Shown here one piece after another: positions 1 through 7,072 of a stretch of 9,610 bases of DNA (the first letter of the stretch is position 1; each line of letters begins with the position of its first letter). The translations under genes and the position numbers were made by a program. The stretch comes from Bryobacterales bacterium. GTDB lineage: Bacteria > Acidobacteriota > Terriglobia > Bryobacterales > Bryobacteraceae. The stretch is from positions 1 to 9,610 of the forward strand of contig JADYZL010000561.1 in assembly GCA_020853155.1 (NCBI GenBank). Reading direction: 5' to 3'. The notes beneath the pieces were generated by a model. The model made no database searches and had not been told where the DNA came from. It worked only from the letters and a program-made list of their open reading frames with translations.

Positions 1-122
1 CCCAGGGTGGCAAGTTACCAAGAAAAATCGTGAAGCTCATTCTAGGAAAAGCGGTCTCCGTGATCGGAAATTGGGAGGCAATGGAAAGGGGAACGATCCA
101 TGTGCGGCCCCTTAATGGTAGC

Positions 123-144
123 AAAAAATCGGCACGGATGCCAA
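123..144 (-). terminator. Candidate intrinsic terminator downstream of the outer-membrane protein gene
   Basis: Read on the minus strand, a GGCA/TGCC stem closes a 4-base loop. A G-U and an A-U pair extend it to about 6 base pairs, and six T residues (plus-strand A run 123-128) follow at once. It lies about 70 bases beyond the stop codon of the gene ending at 215, in the right orientation to end that transcript. The stem is short, so the call rests mainly on the T run and the position. The rest of 1-214 holds no ORF that resembles a known protein. Confidence 0.45.
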
Positions 145-214
145 GAACCCCAAGTTTCTTTCCCTCGCCCGGCAACGCGCGCCCTTCTCCCTCATCGCTC
201 CGGAGACGCGTCGC

Positions 215-1741
215 TCACCAGGTCCCCACCCGCAAGGCCAGCCCCATCGAGATCATGATGCTGTCGGGATACCTCGCATTGCCCGGCGTTGTGATCCAGG
301 CATGGGTGTAATCGAGTGAAGCCAGCCGAAGCGAGAGGGCGCGTTTCACCGGCATCTCCAAGCCCCCTCCTATCGAGAGTGCGAAACCGTTCGCCTGCTG
401 CCGGTCGATGTATTCCCAGCGAGGAGGGCGTTGGTTTCGCGGAAGCTGGTCAATCGCCCGAACTTCATCCAGGTAGTCATCCGGTATGCTCTCCACCGTA
501 GCTCGTTTTCCCCCAACCATCACTTGTCCGTATGGCACCACCCGCCCCCCGCGGCGGCTCCATCGGGAACCCACGCGGTAATTGAGGATGTCGCCGGAGA
601 GGCTCGGCTCGAACGTGAATAACTTGCAGCCGCCCACATCCGCCACCCAACTGTGAACCGGGCCCACGTTCCAGACTGCCGTGGCTCCGCCTCCGATACA
701 GTCCAGCCCGGAGCCACCCCGCGGATGCACGGAATATCGCGTCGAAATCGTGAACTCGAACGGCGCCGTCACCTTCCATGGCGGCGCCCCGTCCCTTCGA
801 TACGCCTCGGGGCCGGCGCTCCCGGATGCCTCCTCCCGCGCCCGGCGTAACCGTTCCTCGCTTGCCCGGTACACCCAGACACCGGGGCGGCTATCCCTCA
901 CCCAGGGCGCCTTCAGGCGCATCATATTCGCGAAGGATCGCCCGGGGTTCAGCCAACCCCGCGCCATCATCCTCACCCAGGGATTCTCGGTGCGCCCTTC
1001 GAGCCGCCGGATGACGTAGCGGTCCAGAACGTCTTCGCCGATCATCCACAACGTCCCGATCATCGGCGTGGCGACGTGATCGACGAATCCTTGCTGTGGA
1101 TACGTGCTCTGGATCTTGCCTAGCGAAGCTTCGCTGAGCGGGCCGATCTCGAACTGCGTGCTGTACGCAAACGAGAACGCGGCCGCCCGCAACCGGGACT
1201 TCCAGTAATCCGGATTGTTCCCGAATTCGACGGCCCGGTACTTCGGATCGTTCGCTTGAAACAGGAACCCGGAAACGGCCCCTTGCAAAGGGTGGCCCAC
1301 GTAATTGACATAGAAGGGGTCGCCGTCACTCCATCCGTGCAGCGCCGAGAGAGATTGATACCACCCATTGAGAAACGGGCCGCGCATCCCCTCGCGCGTC
1401 CCGGCCTCCGTGGCAAACCGGAAGCCGTGCTGCACCCCTAGGAACAGCATCGATTGGCCCAGCAGCGGCTTCCATTGAACGCCTTCGGAAGCCTCGGAGA
1501 AGTGCGCCCCCGCGCCGGGCTCGTCCACGGTGTCCGGTTCTGCCCCTGTGGCCGCCCCCGTTCCCGCCTCCGCCCCTTTGTTTGGAGTTTCCGCGGTCAT
1601 GGCTTCTATCGAGGGCTCCTCGTTCGTTGCATAAATGGGAACACCAAGACAAAGCGCCAGAAAGAACGCCAGGCAACAGCTTCCGAACCGGCAGGCTAAA
1701 TTGTGAACGAAGCGAAGCTCGGCTATCCGTCGAACACGCAT
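215..1741 (-). CDS. Secreted, probable outer-membrane beta-barrel protein (DUF3943-like features)
   Basis: This is a 508-residue protein of unknown function. The N-terminus is basic and leads into a hydrophobic stretch (about residues 18-38) ending in PIYA, which fits a Sec signal peptide cleaved near residue 38. Residues 45-80 are low-complexity and rich in Ala, Gly, Glu, Thr and Pro, probably a flexible linker. Residues 140-245 carry NYVGHPLQG (146-154), FEIGPLSEAS and TPMIGTLWMIGEDVLDRY, which resemble the N-x-x-x-HP and GE patterns of DUF3943-type envelope proteins; I recall this from the family and did not search. From about 325 the chain alternates polar and apolar residues with Gly-rich turns and ends in Trp, as outer-membrane barrels often do. 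Cys347 and Cys372 could form a disulfide. The ATG at 1741 has a GAGGAG ribosome site 5 bases upstream, which supports this start. Candidate terminators on both sides suggest a single-gene transcript. The CDS is well supported; the function is not. Confidence 0.8.
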   Translation of the reverse strand: MRVRRIAELRFVHNLACRFGSCCLAFFLALCLGVPIYATNEEPSIEAMTAETPNKGAEAGTGAATGAEPDTVDEPGAGAHFSEASEGVQWKPLLGQSMLFLGVQHGFRFATEAGTREGMRGPFLNGWYQSLSALHGWSDGDPFYVNYVGHPLQGAVSGFLFQANDPKYRAVEFGNNPDYWKSRLRAAAFSFAYSTQFEIGPLSEASLGKIQSTYPQQGFVDHVATPMIGTLWMIGEDVLDRYVIRRLEGRTENPWVRMMARGWLNPGRSFANMMRLKAPWVRDSRPGVWVYRASEERLRRAREEASGSAGPEAYRRDGAPPWKVTAPFEFTISTRYSVHPRGGSGLDCIGGGATAVWNVGPVHSWVADVGGCKLFTFEPSLSGDILNYRVGSRWSRRGGRVVPYGQVMVGGKRATVESIPDDYLDEVRAIDQLPRNQRPPRWEYIDRQQANGFALSIGGGLEMPVKRALSLRLASLDYTHAWITTPGNARYPDSIMISMGLALRVGTW

Positions 1742-1788
1742 GCACTCTCCTCAAGGGGCCGGCGTGATGTCGAAGCACGAACTGGCCG

Positions 1789-1817
1789 AAAAACGCCCCA
1801 AGCAATGAGACTGGGGC
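1789..1817 (-). terminator. Candidate intrinsic terminator after nadC
   Basis: On the minus strand GCCCCA and TGGGGC form a perfect 6-base-pair, GC-rich stem around an 11-base loop, followed after one base by five T residues (plus-strand A run 1789-1793). It starts about 50 bases past the nadC stop, where a terminator for the valS-nadC unit would be expected. An overlapping smaller hairpin (AGACTG/CAGTCT, 1808-1822) could compete with it. If it works, the barrel gene needs its own promoter in the remaining 47 bases, and I see no clear one there. Confidence 0.45.
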
Positions 1818-1869
1818 AGTCTGAATTCCGTTTCGACATCCGGCCGCCGGGAATCCGCGGCGTGCTCTG

Positions 1870-2739
1870 TCAGAGAAGGGTGAGCAGAAAGTGGATATCG
1901 GCTGCCCGGACCGAATGGGTAAGAGAGCCCGAACTGACAAAATCGGCGCCCGTGCGCGCATAATCCGCCACCGTATCCAACGTGATGTTGCCGGAAAGCT
2001 CCACACAGGCGCGTCCGGCGATGGCTTCGATCCACTCGCGTGCCGTCTCCGGGGTGAGGTTGTCGAGCAGCAGCCGCTCCACGCCTATCGCGAGTGCCTC
2101 TTCGAGTTCTGCCCGCGTGCGTACCTCCACTTCAATGGGCAGTCCGCTCTCTCGCGCCTGCTGGACCGCCGGAGTAATCCCACCTGCCGCCGTGATGTGG
2201 TTGTTCTTAATCAGAATGGCGTCGAACAGGCCCTGCCGGTGGTTTACGCCGCCGCCCGCGCGCACCGCCATTTTTTCCAGCTTGCGCCAGCCGGGCGTCG
2301 TCTTCCGCGTATCGAGAATCCGGCAGCCCGTTCCTTCCATCCTCTTCACGAATTCCGTTGTCAGTGAGGCGATCCCGCTCAGCCGTTGGAGGAAATTGAG
2401 GCTCACCCGCTCGCACTCGAGCAACGTGTGCGCGTTTCCTTCCACCCGCGCCACCACCGTGCCCTGTTCCACGCGGGCGCCACTCGAAAACAGGAGTTCG
2501 AGAGAATCGATCGCGCCGCCATGCTCCCGGAAGATCAACGGCAGCAGTTCTACTCCTGCGAGGGTCAAGTCCTGCTTCGCCCGATACTCTCCGCGCGCTC
2601 TCCGCGAGGCGGGCACGGTCGCGCGCGTCGTAACATCCCCGGAACCGATGTCCTCGGCAAGGGCCATGCGGACGAGCGTTTCGATCTCGGGGTAGTCCAC
2701 ACTGTAGACCGGCCCATCCGCTGCAAGCGCTGAATTCAT
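1870..2739 (-). CDS. nadC: Nicotinate-nucleotide pyrophosphorylase (carboxylating), quinolinate phosphoribosyltransferase
   Basis: NadC converts quinolinate and phosphoribosyl pyrophosphate to nicotinate mononucleotide, CO2 and pyrophosphate, the last dedicated step of de novo NAD synthesis in the cytoplasm. At 289 residues it has the usual family length. Visible motifs, in order, are EDIGSGDVTT (29-38), ERVSLNFLQRLSGIAS (110-125), DTRKTTPG (143-150), the KMAVRAGGGVNHR substrate-binding stretch (156-168), LIKNNH (177-181), the EVEVRT strand (203-208), LLLDN (223-227), ELSGNI (247-252) and SSGSLTHS (269-276). These cover the expected basic residues for quinolinate and acidic residues for metal and PRPP. 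The ATG at 2739 has an AGGAGG ribosome site 7 bases upstream. It lies 48 bases downstream of valS on the same strand, which suggests co-transcription. No nadA or nadB is in the window. Identification is firm. Confidence 0.97.
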   Translation of the reverse strand: MNSALAADGPVYSVDYPEIETLVRMALAEDIGSGDVTTRATVPASRRARGEYRAKQDLTLAGVELLPLIFREHGGAIDSLELLFSSGARVEQGTVVARVEGNAHTLLECERVSLNFLQRLSGIASLTTEFVKRMEGTGCRILDTRKTTPGWRKLEKMAVRAGGGVNHRQGLFDAILIKNNHITAAGGITPAVQQARESGLPIEVEVRTRAELEEALAIGVERLLLDNLTPETAREWIEAIAGRACVELSGNITLDTVADYARTGADFVSSGSLTHSVRAADIHFLLTLL

Positions 2740-2746
2740 GCCTTTG

Positions 2747-2752
2747 CCTCCT
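2747..2752 (-). promoter_or_regulatory. Ribosome binding site of nadC
   Basis: AGGAGG lies 7 bases before the ATG at 2739, within a longer purine-rich GGGGAGGAGG stretch. It is the strongest Shine-Dalgarno match in the window and fixes the nadC start. By contrast valS has almost none. Confidence 0.8.
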
Positions 2753-2787
2753 CCCCGGAATTCAAGTCCGGTCTCAGCCCGTCCGCC

Positions 2788-5466
2788 TCATTCCGCGAGC
2801 GCCCGAAGTGCTTCCGCGTTCTTCTCGTGCTTGGCGCGGTATTCCGCCAGCTTCCCACGCAAACCTTCCACGATGTGCGCGGGCATTTTTGAAGTGATCC
2901 CTTCGTCGGAGAGCTGCCGCTCCGTGTTGGCGATCACCTTAACGAGTTGCTGCTGGTCTTTCTCGACCCGCTTGCGCTGTGCTTCCAGCTCCGCGGCCGA
3001 TACCAGAAGCACGGCATCAAAGGAAGGCGTGGATCGCACCGCCCCCTTCAACCGCGGTGCATCGCCCTCGATCACCTCAGCCTGCACGCTCGCCAGCTTG
3101 TTCAGCGCCTCCAACTGCCCGGTTGCGGCGGTGTGCGCAATGCCGCGCGCGTAAATCCGCGCGTCGATGACTTTCTTCGGGTCCTGGCCGAGATCCGCTC
3201 GCAAGTTCCTCACCGCGCCGATGATCGACTGCAGCGCCTCCATCTCCGATTCCGCCGCGGCGTCTTCCACGCTCGGATCTGCCTCCGGAAAACGCGCCAG
3301 GCAGATCGACGCGCCGCGCCCGGAGCCTTCCTCCCGCAAGCGCTGCCAAAGCTCTTCCGTAATAAAAGGCATCACCGGGTGCAATAGCCGCAGCGAGCAC
3401 TCGAAAACCGTGAGAATATTCCGCCAGTGAAAATTGAGCCCGCTTCCCTCTTCAAAGCGCAGCTTCTTGAGTTCCACGTACCAATCGCAAAAGTCGCCCC
3501 AAACGAACGCCCACAGGAGCTGAGCTGCTTCGTGGTAGCGGTAACTCTCGATCGCCTTGTTCACCGCGCCGGCGCATGCGTTCAGCCGTGCAAAAATCCA
3601 GCGGTCTTCAAGCGGAACTTCGCCGCTGGCGGGATCGGCATGGGGCGCATAGAACGCACGCTCTTCGGGCATCCACGGCCCCACCCCGCAGCGCTCCATA
3701 TTCAGAAACAGGAAGCGCGCCGCATTCCAGATCTTGTTGGCGAACGCCCGCGACGATGTCAGCCGCTCATCGGTGAGGACGATGTCCGTGCCCGGCGCGG
3801 CCCCCAGCAGCAGCGTGATCCGCGTCGCGTCGGTGCCATACTTGTCGATTGTTTCGAGCGGGTCAACCGTATTGCCCTTCGTCTTCGACATCTTCTGGCG
3901 TTCGGCATCGCGCACCAGGCCGTGGATATACACCGCTCGGAACGGCACATCCCCCATGCACTCAATGCCCATCATCATCATCCGCGCCACCCAGAAGAAC
4001 AGGATGTCGAAGCCGGTGATCAACAGCGTGTTCGGATAGAACTTCTCGAGTTCTGGCGTCTTCTCCGGCCAGCCCAGCGTGGAGAAAGGCCAGAGCGCGG
4101 AACTGAACCACGTGTCGAGGACATCGGTATCTTGGACGATATTGCCGCTGCCGCAATGTTCGCACCGCTCGGGATCTTCCATGGCAACAGTAATGCCGTG
4201 GCAATCCGGGCAATGCCACGCCGGAATCCGGTGGCCCCACCAAAGTTGGCGGGAGATGCACCAATCGCGGATGTTGTACATCCAATCGAAGAAGATCTTC
4301 TGCCAGTTGTCCGGGGTGATGACCGTGCGCCCGGCTTTCGTCGCCTCGATCACCTTCTCCGCAAGTGGCTTTGTCCGGACGAACCACTGCGTCGAAACCG
4401 TCGGTTCCACCACCTCGCCCGTGCGCTGGCTCTTCCCGACGCTCAATTCATGCGGCTCCACGCCAGCCAGAAAGCCCTGCGCCTCCAGATCCGCCAGCAC
4501 GCGCTCCCGCGCCTCGTACCGGTCCAGCCCCGCGTAGGCGCCGCCTTCATTCGTAATGCGGGCATGCTCGTCGATCACCCGGATCAGTGGCAGATCGTGC
4601 CGCCGCGCCGCCTCGAAATCGTTCGGGTCGTGCGCCGGCGTGATCTTCACGCATCCCGTGCCGAATTCTGGATCCGCCATCTCATCGAGAATGATCGGGA
4701 TCTCCCGGTTCATCAGCGGCAAAATCACGGTCTTGCCGTGGAGATGGGCGTAGCGCCCGTCCTTGGGGTTGATCGCAACCGCCGTATCGCCGAGCATCGT
4801 CTCCGGTCGGGTCGTCGCCACCACGACAAATTCATCGCTGCCCTTGACGGGGTAGCGGAAATGCCAGAGCTTCCCCTCCACCTTTTCATGCACCACTTCG
4901 AGGTCCGAGAGCGCCGTCTGCAGCTTGGGGTCCCAATTCACCATGTACGGGCCACGGTAAATCAGTCCTTTCCGGTACAGATTCACAAAAACCGTGCGAA
5001 CCGCGTGCGAGAGGCCCTCGTCGAGCGTGAAGCGAAGCCGGTCCCAATCGACGCTGTCCCCGATCCGGGCCATCTGCTTGAGAATCGCCCCGCCGTGCAG
5101 TTCCTTGTACTCCCAAACCTTCGCCTCGAACCCTTCCCGCCCCAGGTCGTGCCGCGAGACCCCTTCCTTGGCCAGTTCCCGCTCCACCACCATCTGGGTA
5201 GCGATGCCCGCATGGTCCGTGCCCGGCAGCCAAAGCGTGTTGTAGCCCTTCATGCGATGCCATCGCGTCGTCACGTCGATCTCGGAGTGCTCCAGCATGT
5301 GACCCATGTGGAGGCTTCCCGTGACGTTCGGCGGCGGAATCACCAGCGAAAAAACGGGCCGCGCATCGTGAGGATCGGCGGATGCGGCGAAGAAGCCGGA
5401 GCCACGCCACCACTCCGCCCAGTGCGGTTCAAACTGTTGAGGCTCATAGACTTTTTCGAGTTGCAT
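2788..5466 (-). CDS. valS: Valyl-tRNA synthetase
   Basis: ValRS charges tRNA-Val with valine in the cytoplasm and edits mischarged threonine. The 892-residue protein is the normal length for a bacterial class I ValRS. It shows PPPNVTG (44-50) leading into the HIGH-type motif HMGH (53-56), then the CP1 editing domain with TTRPET (218-223) and HDPNDFE (279-285). Cys419, Cys422, Cys435 and Cys438 form a Cys4 zinc-knuckle pattern. The class I signature KMSKTKGN (525-532) has Thr where KMSKS has Ser, a common variant. An anticodon-binding helical domain follows from about 620, and the C-terminal 65 residues form the charged coiled coil typical of ValRS that contacts tRNA. The ATG at 5466 fits the family N-terminus. 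No good Shine-Dalgarno sequence precedes it, only an A-rich stretch. valS heads the valS-nadC unit and is divergent from the glycan genes. Confidence 0.98.
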   Translation of the reverse strand: MQLEKVYEPQQFEPHWAEWWRGSGFFAASADPHDARPVFSLVIPPPNVTGSLHMGHMLEHSEIDVTTRWHRMKGYNTLWLPGTDHAGIATQMVVERELAKEGVSRHDLGREGFEAKVWEYKELHGGAILKQMARIGDSVDWDRLRFTLDEGLSHAVRTVFVNLYRKGLIYRGPYMVNWDPKLQTALSDLEVVHEKVEGKLWHFRYPVKGSDEFVVVATTRPETMLGDTAVAINPKDGRYAHLHGKTVILPLMNREIPIILDEMADPEFGTGCVKITPAHDPNDFEAARRHDLPLIRVIDEHARITNEGGAYAGLDRYEARERVLADLEAQGFLAGVEPHELSVGKSQRTGEVVEPTVSTQWFVRTKPLAEKVIEATKAGRTVITPDNWQKIFFDWMYNIRDWCISRQLWWGHRIPAWHCPDCHGITVAMEDPERCEHCGSGNIVQDTDVLDTWFSSALWPFSTLGWPEKTPELEKFYPNTLLITGFDILFFWVARMMMMGIECMGDVPFRAVYIHGLVRDAERQKMSKTKGNTVDPLETIDKYGTDATRITLLLGAAPGTDIVLTDERLTSSRAFANKIWNAARFLFLNMERCGVGPWMPEERAFYAPHADPASGEVPLEDRWIFARLNACAGAVNKAIESYRYHEAAQLLWAFVWGDFCDWYVELKKLRFEEGSGLNFHWRNILTVFECSLRLLHPVMPFITEELWQRLREEGSGRGASICLARFPEADPSVEDAAAESEMEALQSIIGAVRNLRADLGQDPKKVIDARIYARGIAHTAATGQLEALNKLASVQAEVIEGDAPRLKGAVRSTPSFDAVLLVSAAELEAQRKRVEKDQQQLVKVIANTERQLSDEGITSKMPAHIVEGLRGKLAEYRAKHEKNAEALRALAE

Positions 5467-5489
5467 GGGGTTTTCTTGGGGAAGACTTC

Positions 5490-5498
5490 AGGATAACA
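5490..5498 (-). promoter_or_regulatory. Weak candidate promoter of valS (extended -10)
   Basis: On the minus strand TGTTATCCT resembles an extended -10 element (TG-n-TATAAT, with mismatches in the second half). It would start transcription near 5483 and give a short leader of about 17 bases. I see no good -35 at the normal spacing; TTCGAC upstream is about 21 bases away. A very short leader would fit the poor ribosome site of valS. This is a motif match only. Confidence 0.22.
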
Positions 5499-5555
5499 TG
5501 GCCCATTTTCCGAGGCGTCGAACGCGGCCGCACGGCGGGAACGGTACTAATGGAA

Positions 5556-5585
5556 TTGCGGGGATGCCGCGAGGGCGGATACGAT
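5556..5585 (+). promoter_or_regulatory. Weak candidate promoter of the ligase-deacetylase pair
   Basis: TTGCGG (5556-5561) and TACGAT (5580-5585), 18 bases apart, form a possible sigma-70-type promoter facing the ligase-like gene. A second -10-like hexamer, TAGAAT (5590-5595), overlaps the nominal ATG at 5594 but has no matching -35 at normal spacing. If either is real, transcription starts at or beyond 5594, which favours a later translation start. It lies in the 127-base divergent region shared with valS. Confidence 0.25.
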
Positions 5586-5593
5586 AAGCTAGA

Positions 5594-7069
5594 ATGCCGA
5601 GGTTCTCGCCGCTTCCCAGGAACGACGCAGAGTTCGACGTTCCGGTACCTCCCTATGGCTCTCCTGGCTCGGAGAATCTGGTGGGTACGCGGGGCGAGGC
5701 TCACTCGCTCCGTGGCCATCGGACGCTCCAACCGGAAACGTCCTCTCCCGGCATCCAGTCCCCGAGGATCGTATCCGGTGAGACCCTCGCGGAGATCGCG
5801 GACGCGCGAAACCCCTCCACGTCCGTTCACTGGCTGGCTTTCCTCGCCGGCTTGACGCTGTTATTCTTGAAAGCCGGCAACATACCGGAGCTTTTATACA
5901 CCGTCACCGGCGCGAACCTGAAGCTCCTCTATATCGTAGTTCCGTTCGCTTATCTCGGCGTATTTCTGAGCCAGGGGCTCGATTCCACTCTACGCAACAA
6001 GTCCGTCATCTTTTTTCTCCTGTTCTACATATGGATGGTGATGGCGACGCCTACCAGTTTCTGGGTCGGCGGGTCCGTCGGCAGGGTGAAGGATTTCGGC
6101 CTTCATGTCATGCCGCTCGTCCTGGTCATCTCGGCGACAGTCGTCACCTGGAAACAGATCCGTCTCACGTTTGGCGTCATGGCGCTCGCAGCCGTCGTCG
6201 TCTTGATTTCTGCAAAGTTTTTTGGAGAATCCGTCTCTGGCCGGATTTCGCTGGGGTCGAGCGGAACGATTGGCAATTCGAACGACCTCGCCGCGCACCT
6301 CCTGCTCATGCTTTCGTTTGTCCTATATGTCTTCCTGGACAAACGGCGGAACTTCCTGTTCCGTGGCGTTGCCCTCGTCGCGATGGCATACGGGCTCTAT
6401 ATCATCCTTGGAACGGGCTCCAGAGGAGCGCTCGTCGCGCTCTGCCTCGGGGCTGTTTTCTTTTTCTTCAAGGCACCGATGAAGGTACGAATGGGTTTCC
6501 TGGCCGCCGCCGTTCTCGCTGGTACGATTATGCCCCTCGTTTTGCCGGAGGCAACCAAGGCCCGGTTAGGGTCCCTCTTTGGAGAAGATCACTCGGAAGC
6601 GGAAGAGTCCGGAGAATCCCGTGGCTATCTCTTCCGCAAGAGCCTTGAATATACGCTCGCCCATCCCATCTTCGGCGTCGGGCCGGACCAGTTCGCGAAT
6701 TACGAAGGCAACCAGTCCCGCGCGGCGGGCCTCCACGGCAACTGGCACCAAACCCATTGCTCTTGGACTCAGGTCTCCAGCGAATGCGGACTTCCCGCGT
6801 TCCTCTTTCTCTGCGTTGCGCATTGGACCGCCTTGATGCCGCTGTATCGTTGTTATTCGAGTGCCCGGAAACTTGGGGTGACGGATGTGGCCCGGGCGTG
6901 CCTTTGCCTCCTGCTCGGTTCAGCGATGATTCTTACCGCCGTCACTTTCCTTTCTCAGGCATATCATTTCTACTTTGCCTTCCTGATCGGCTTGGCGATT
7001 GTCACCGCCCGCGCCGGGCAGCGGCAATTGGCTCTGGTCGCTTCCCGCGCGTATTCCTTGCCTCACTAA
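5594..7069 (+). CDS. O-antigen ligase / polymerase-like (Wzy_C type) integral membrane protein
   Basis: Proteins of this superfamily (WaaL, Wzy and related) join or polymerise lipid-linked glycans at the periplasmic face of the inner membrane. The 491-residue reading has a polar, Pro-rich N-terminus of about 77 residues, then roughly ten or more hydrophobic segments from residue 80 to 475. GTGSRGAL (273-280) is the typical Wzy_C signature with its conserved Arg277. A large soluble loop (about 320-390) carries HPIFGVGPDQF (357-367) and NWHQTH (383-388), the usual place of the functional His residues. The sequence does not tell ligase from polymerase. The start is uncertain: no ribosome site precedes the ATG at 5594, whereas the GTG at 5681 has GGAG 6 bases upstream and would drop 29 non-membrane residues. 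The deacetylase follows 3 bases after its stop, which implies an operon. No glycosyltransferase or flippase is nearby. Confidence 0.88.
   Translation: MPRFSPLPRNDAEFDVPVPPYGSPGSENLVGTRGEAHSLRGHRTLQPETSSPGIQSPRIVSGETLAEIADARNPSTSVHWLAFLAGLTLLFLKAGNIPELLYTVTGANLKLLYIVVPFAYLGVFLSQGLDSTLRNKSVIFFLLFYIWMVMATPTSFWVGGSVGRVKDFGLHVMPLVLVISATVVTWKQIRLTFGVMALAAVVVLISAKFFGESVSGRISLGSSGTIGNSNDLAAHLLLMLSFVLYVFLDKRRNFLFRGVALVAMAYGLYIILGTGSRGALVALCLGAVFFFFKAPMKVRMGFLAAAVLAGTIMPLVLPEATKARLGSLFGEDHSEAEESGESRGYLFRKSLEYTLAHPIFGVGPDQFANYEGNQSRAAGLHGNWHQTHCSWTQVSSECGLPAFLFLCVAHWTALMPLYRCYSSARKLGVTDVARACLCLLLGSAMILTAVTFLSQAYHFYFAFLIGLAIVTARAGQRQLALVASRAYSLPH
5671..5683 (+). promoter_or_regulatory. Ribosome site and alternative GTG start of the ligase-like gene
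   Basis: GGAG (5671-5674) lies 6 bases before an in-frame GTG (5681-5683). The nominal ATG at 5594 has no purine-rich site at the right distance. Starting here would give a 462-residue protein with all membrane segments intact. The choice is unproven. Confidence 0.35.
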
Positions 7070-7072
7070 CCT

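Noticed and set aside
30..311. A 93-codon plus-strand frame at the left edge.
   Set aside because: Its second half is antisense to the barrel gene, it runs through the terminator-like hairpin, and it has no ribosome site or recognisable domain.
1326..2006. A 226-codon minus-strand frame spanning the nadC end and barrel start.
   Set aside because: It overlaps two supported genes in another frame and crosses the candidate terminator. The protein is Arg/Gly-rich without motifs.
3427..5496. A 689-codon open frame on the plus strand opposite valS.
   Set aside because: It is antisense to a firmly identified valS, with Arg-, His- and Pro-rich low-information protein and no motifs. Long antisense frames are expected in GC-rich coding DNA.
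5551..5573. Possible small hairpin GCGG/CCGC in the divergent region.
   Set aside because: Only 4 base pairs in GC-rich DNA, which is expected by chance; there is no associated T run or conserved motif.
5594..7069. Horizontal transfer of the ligase-like gene, suggested by somewhat more AT-rich codons in the membrane segments.
   Set aside because: Hydrophobic segments favour T-rich codons anyway, and no mobility genes or repeats flank the gene.
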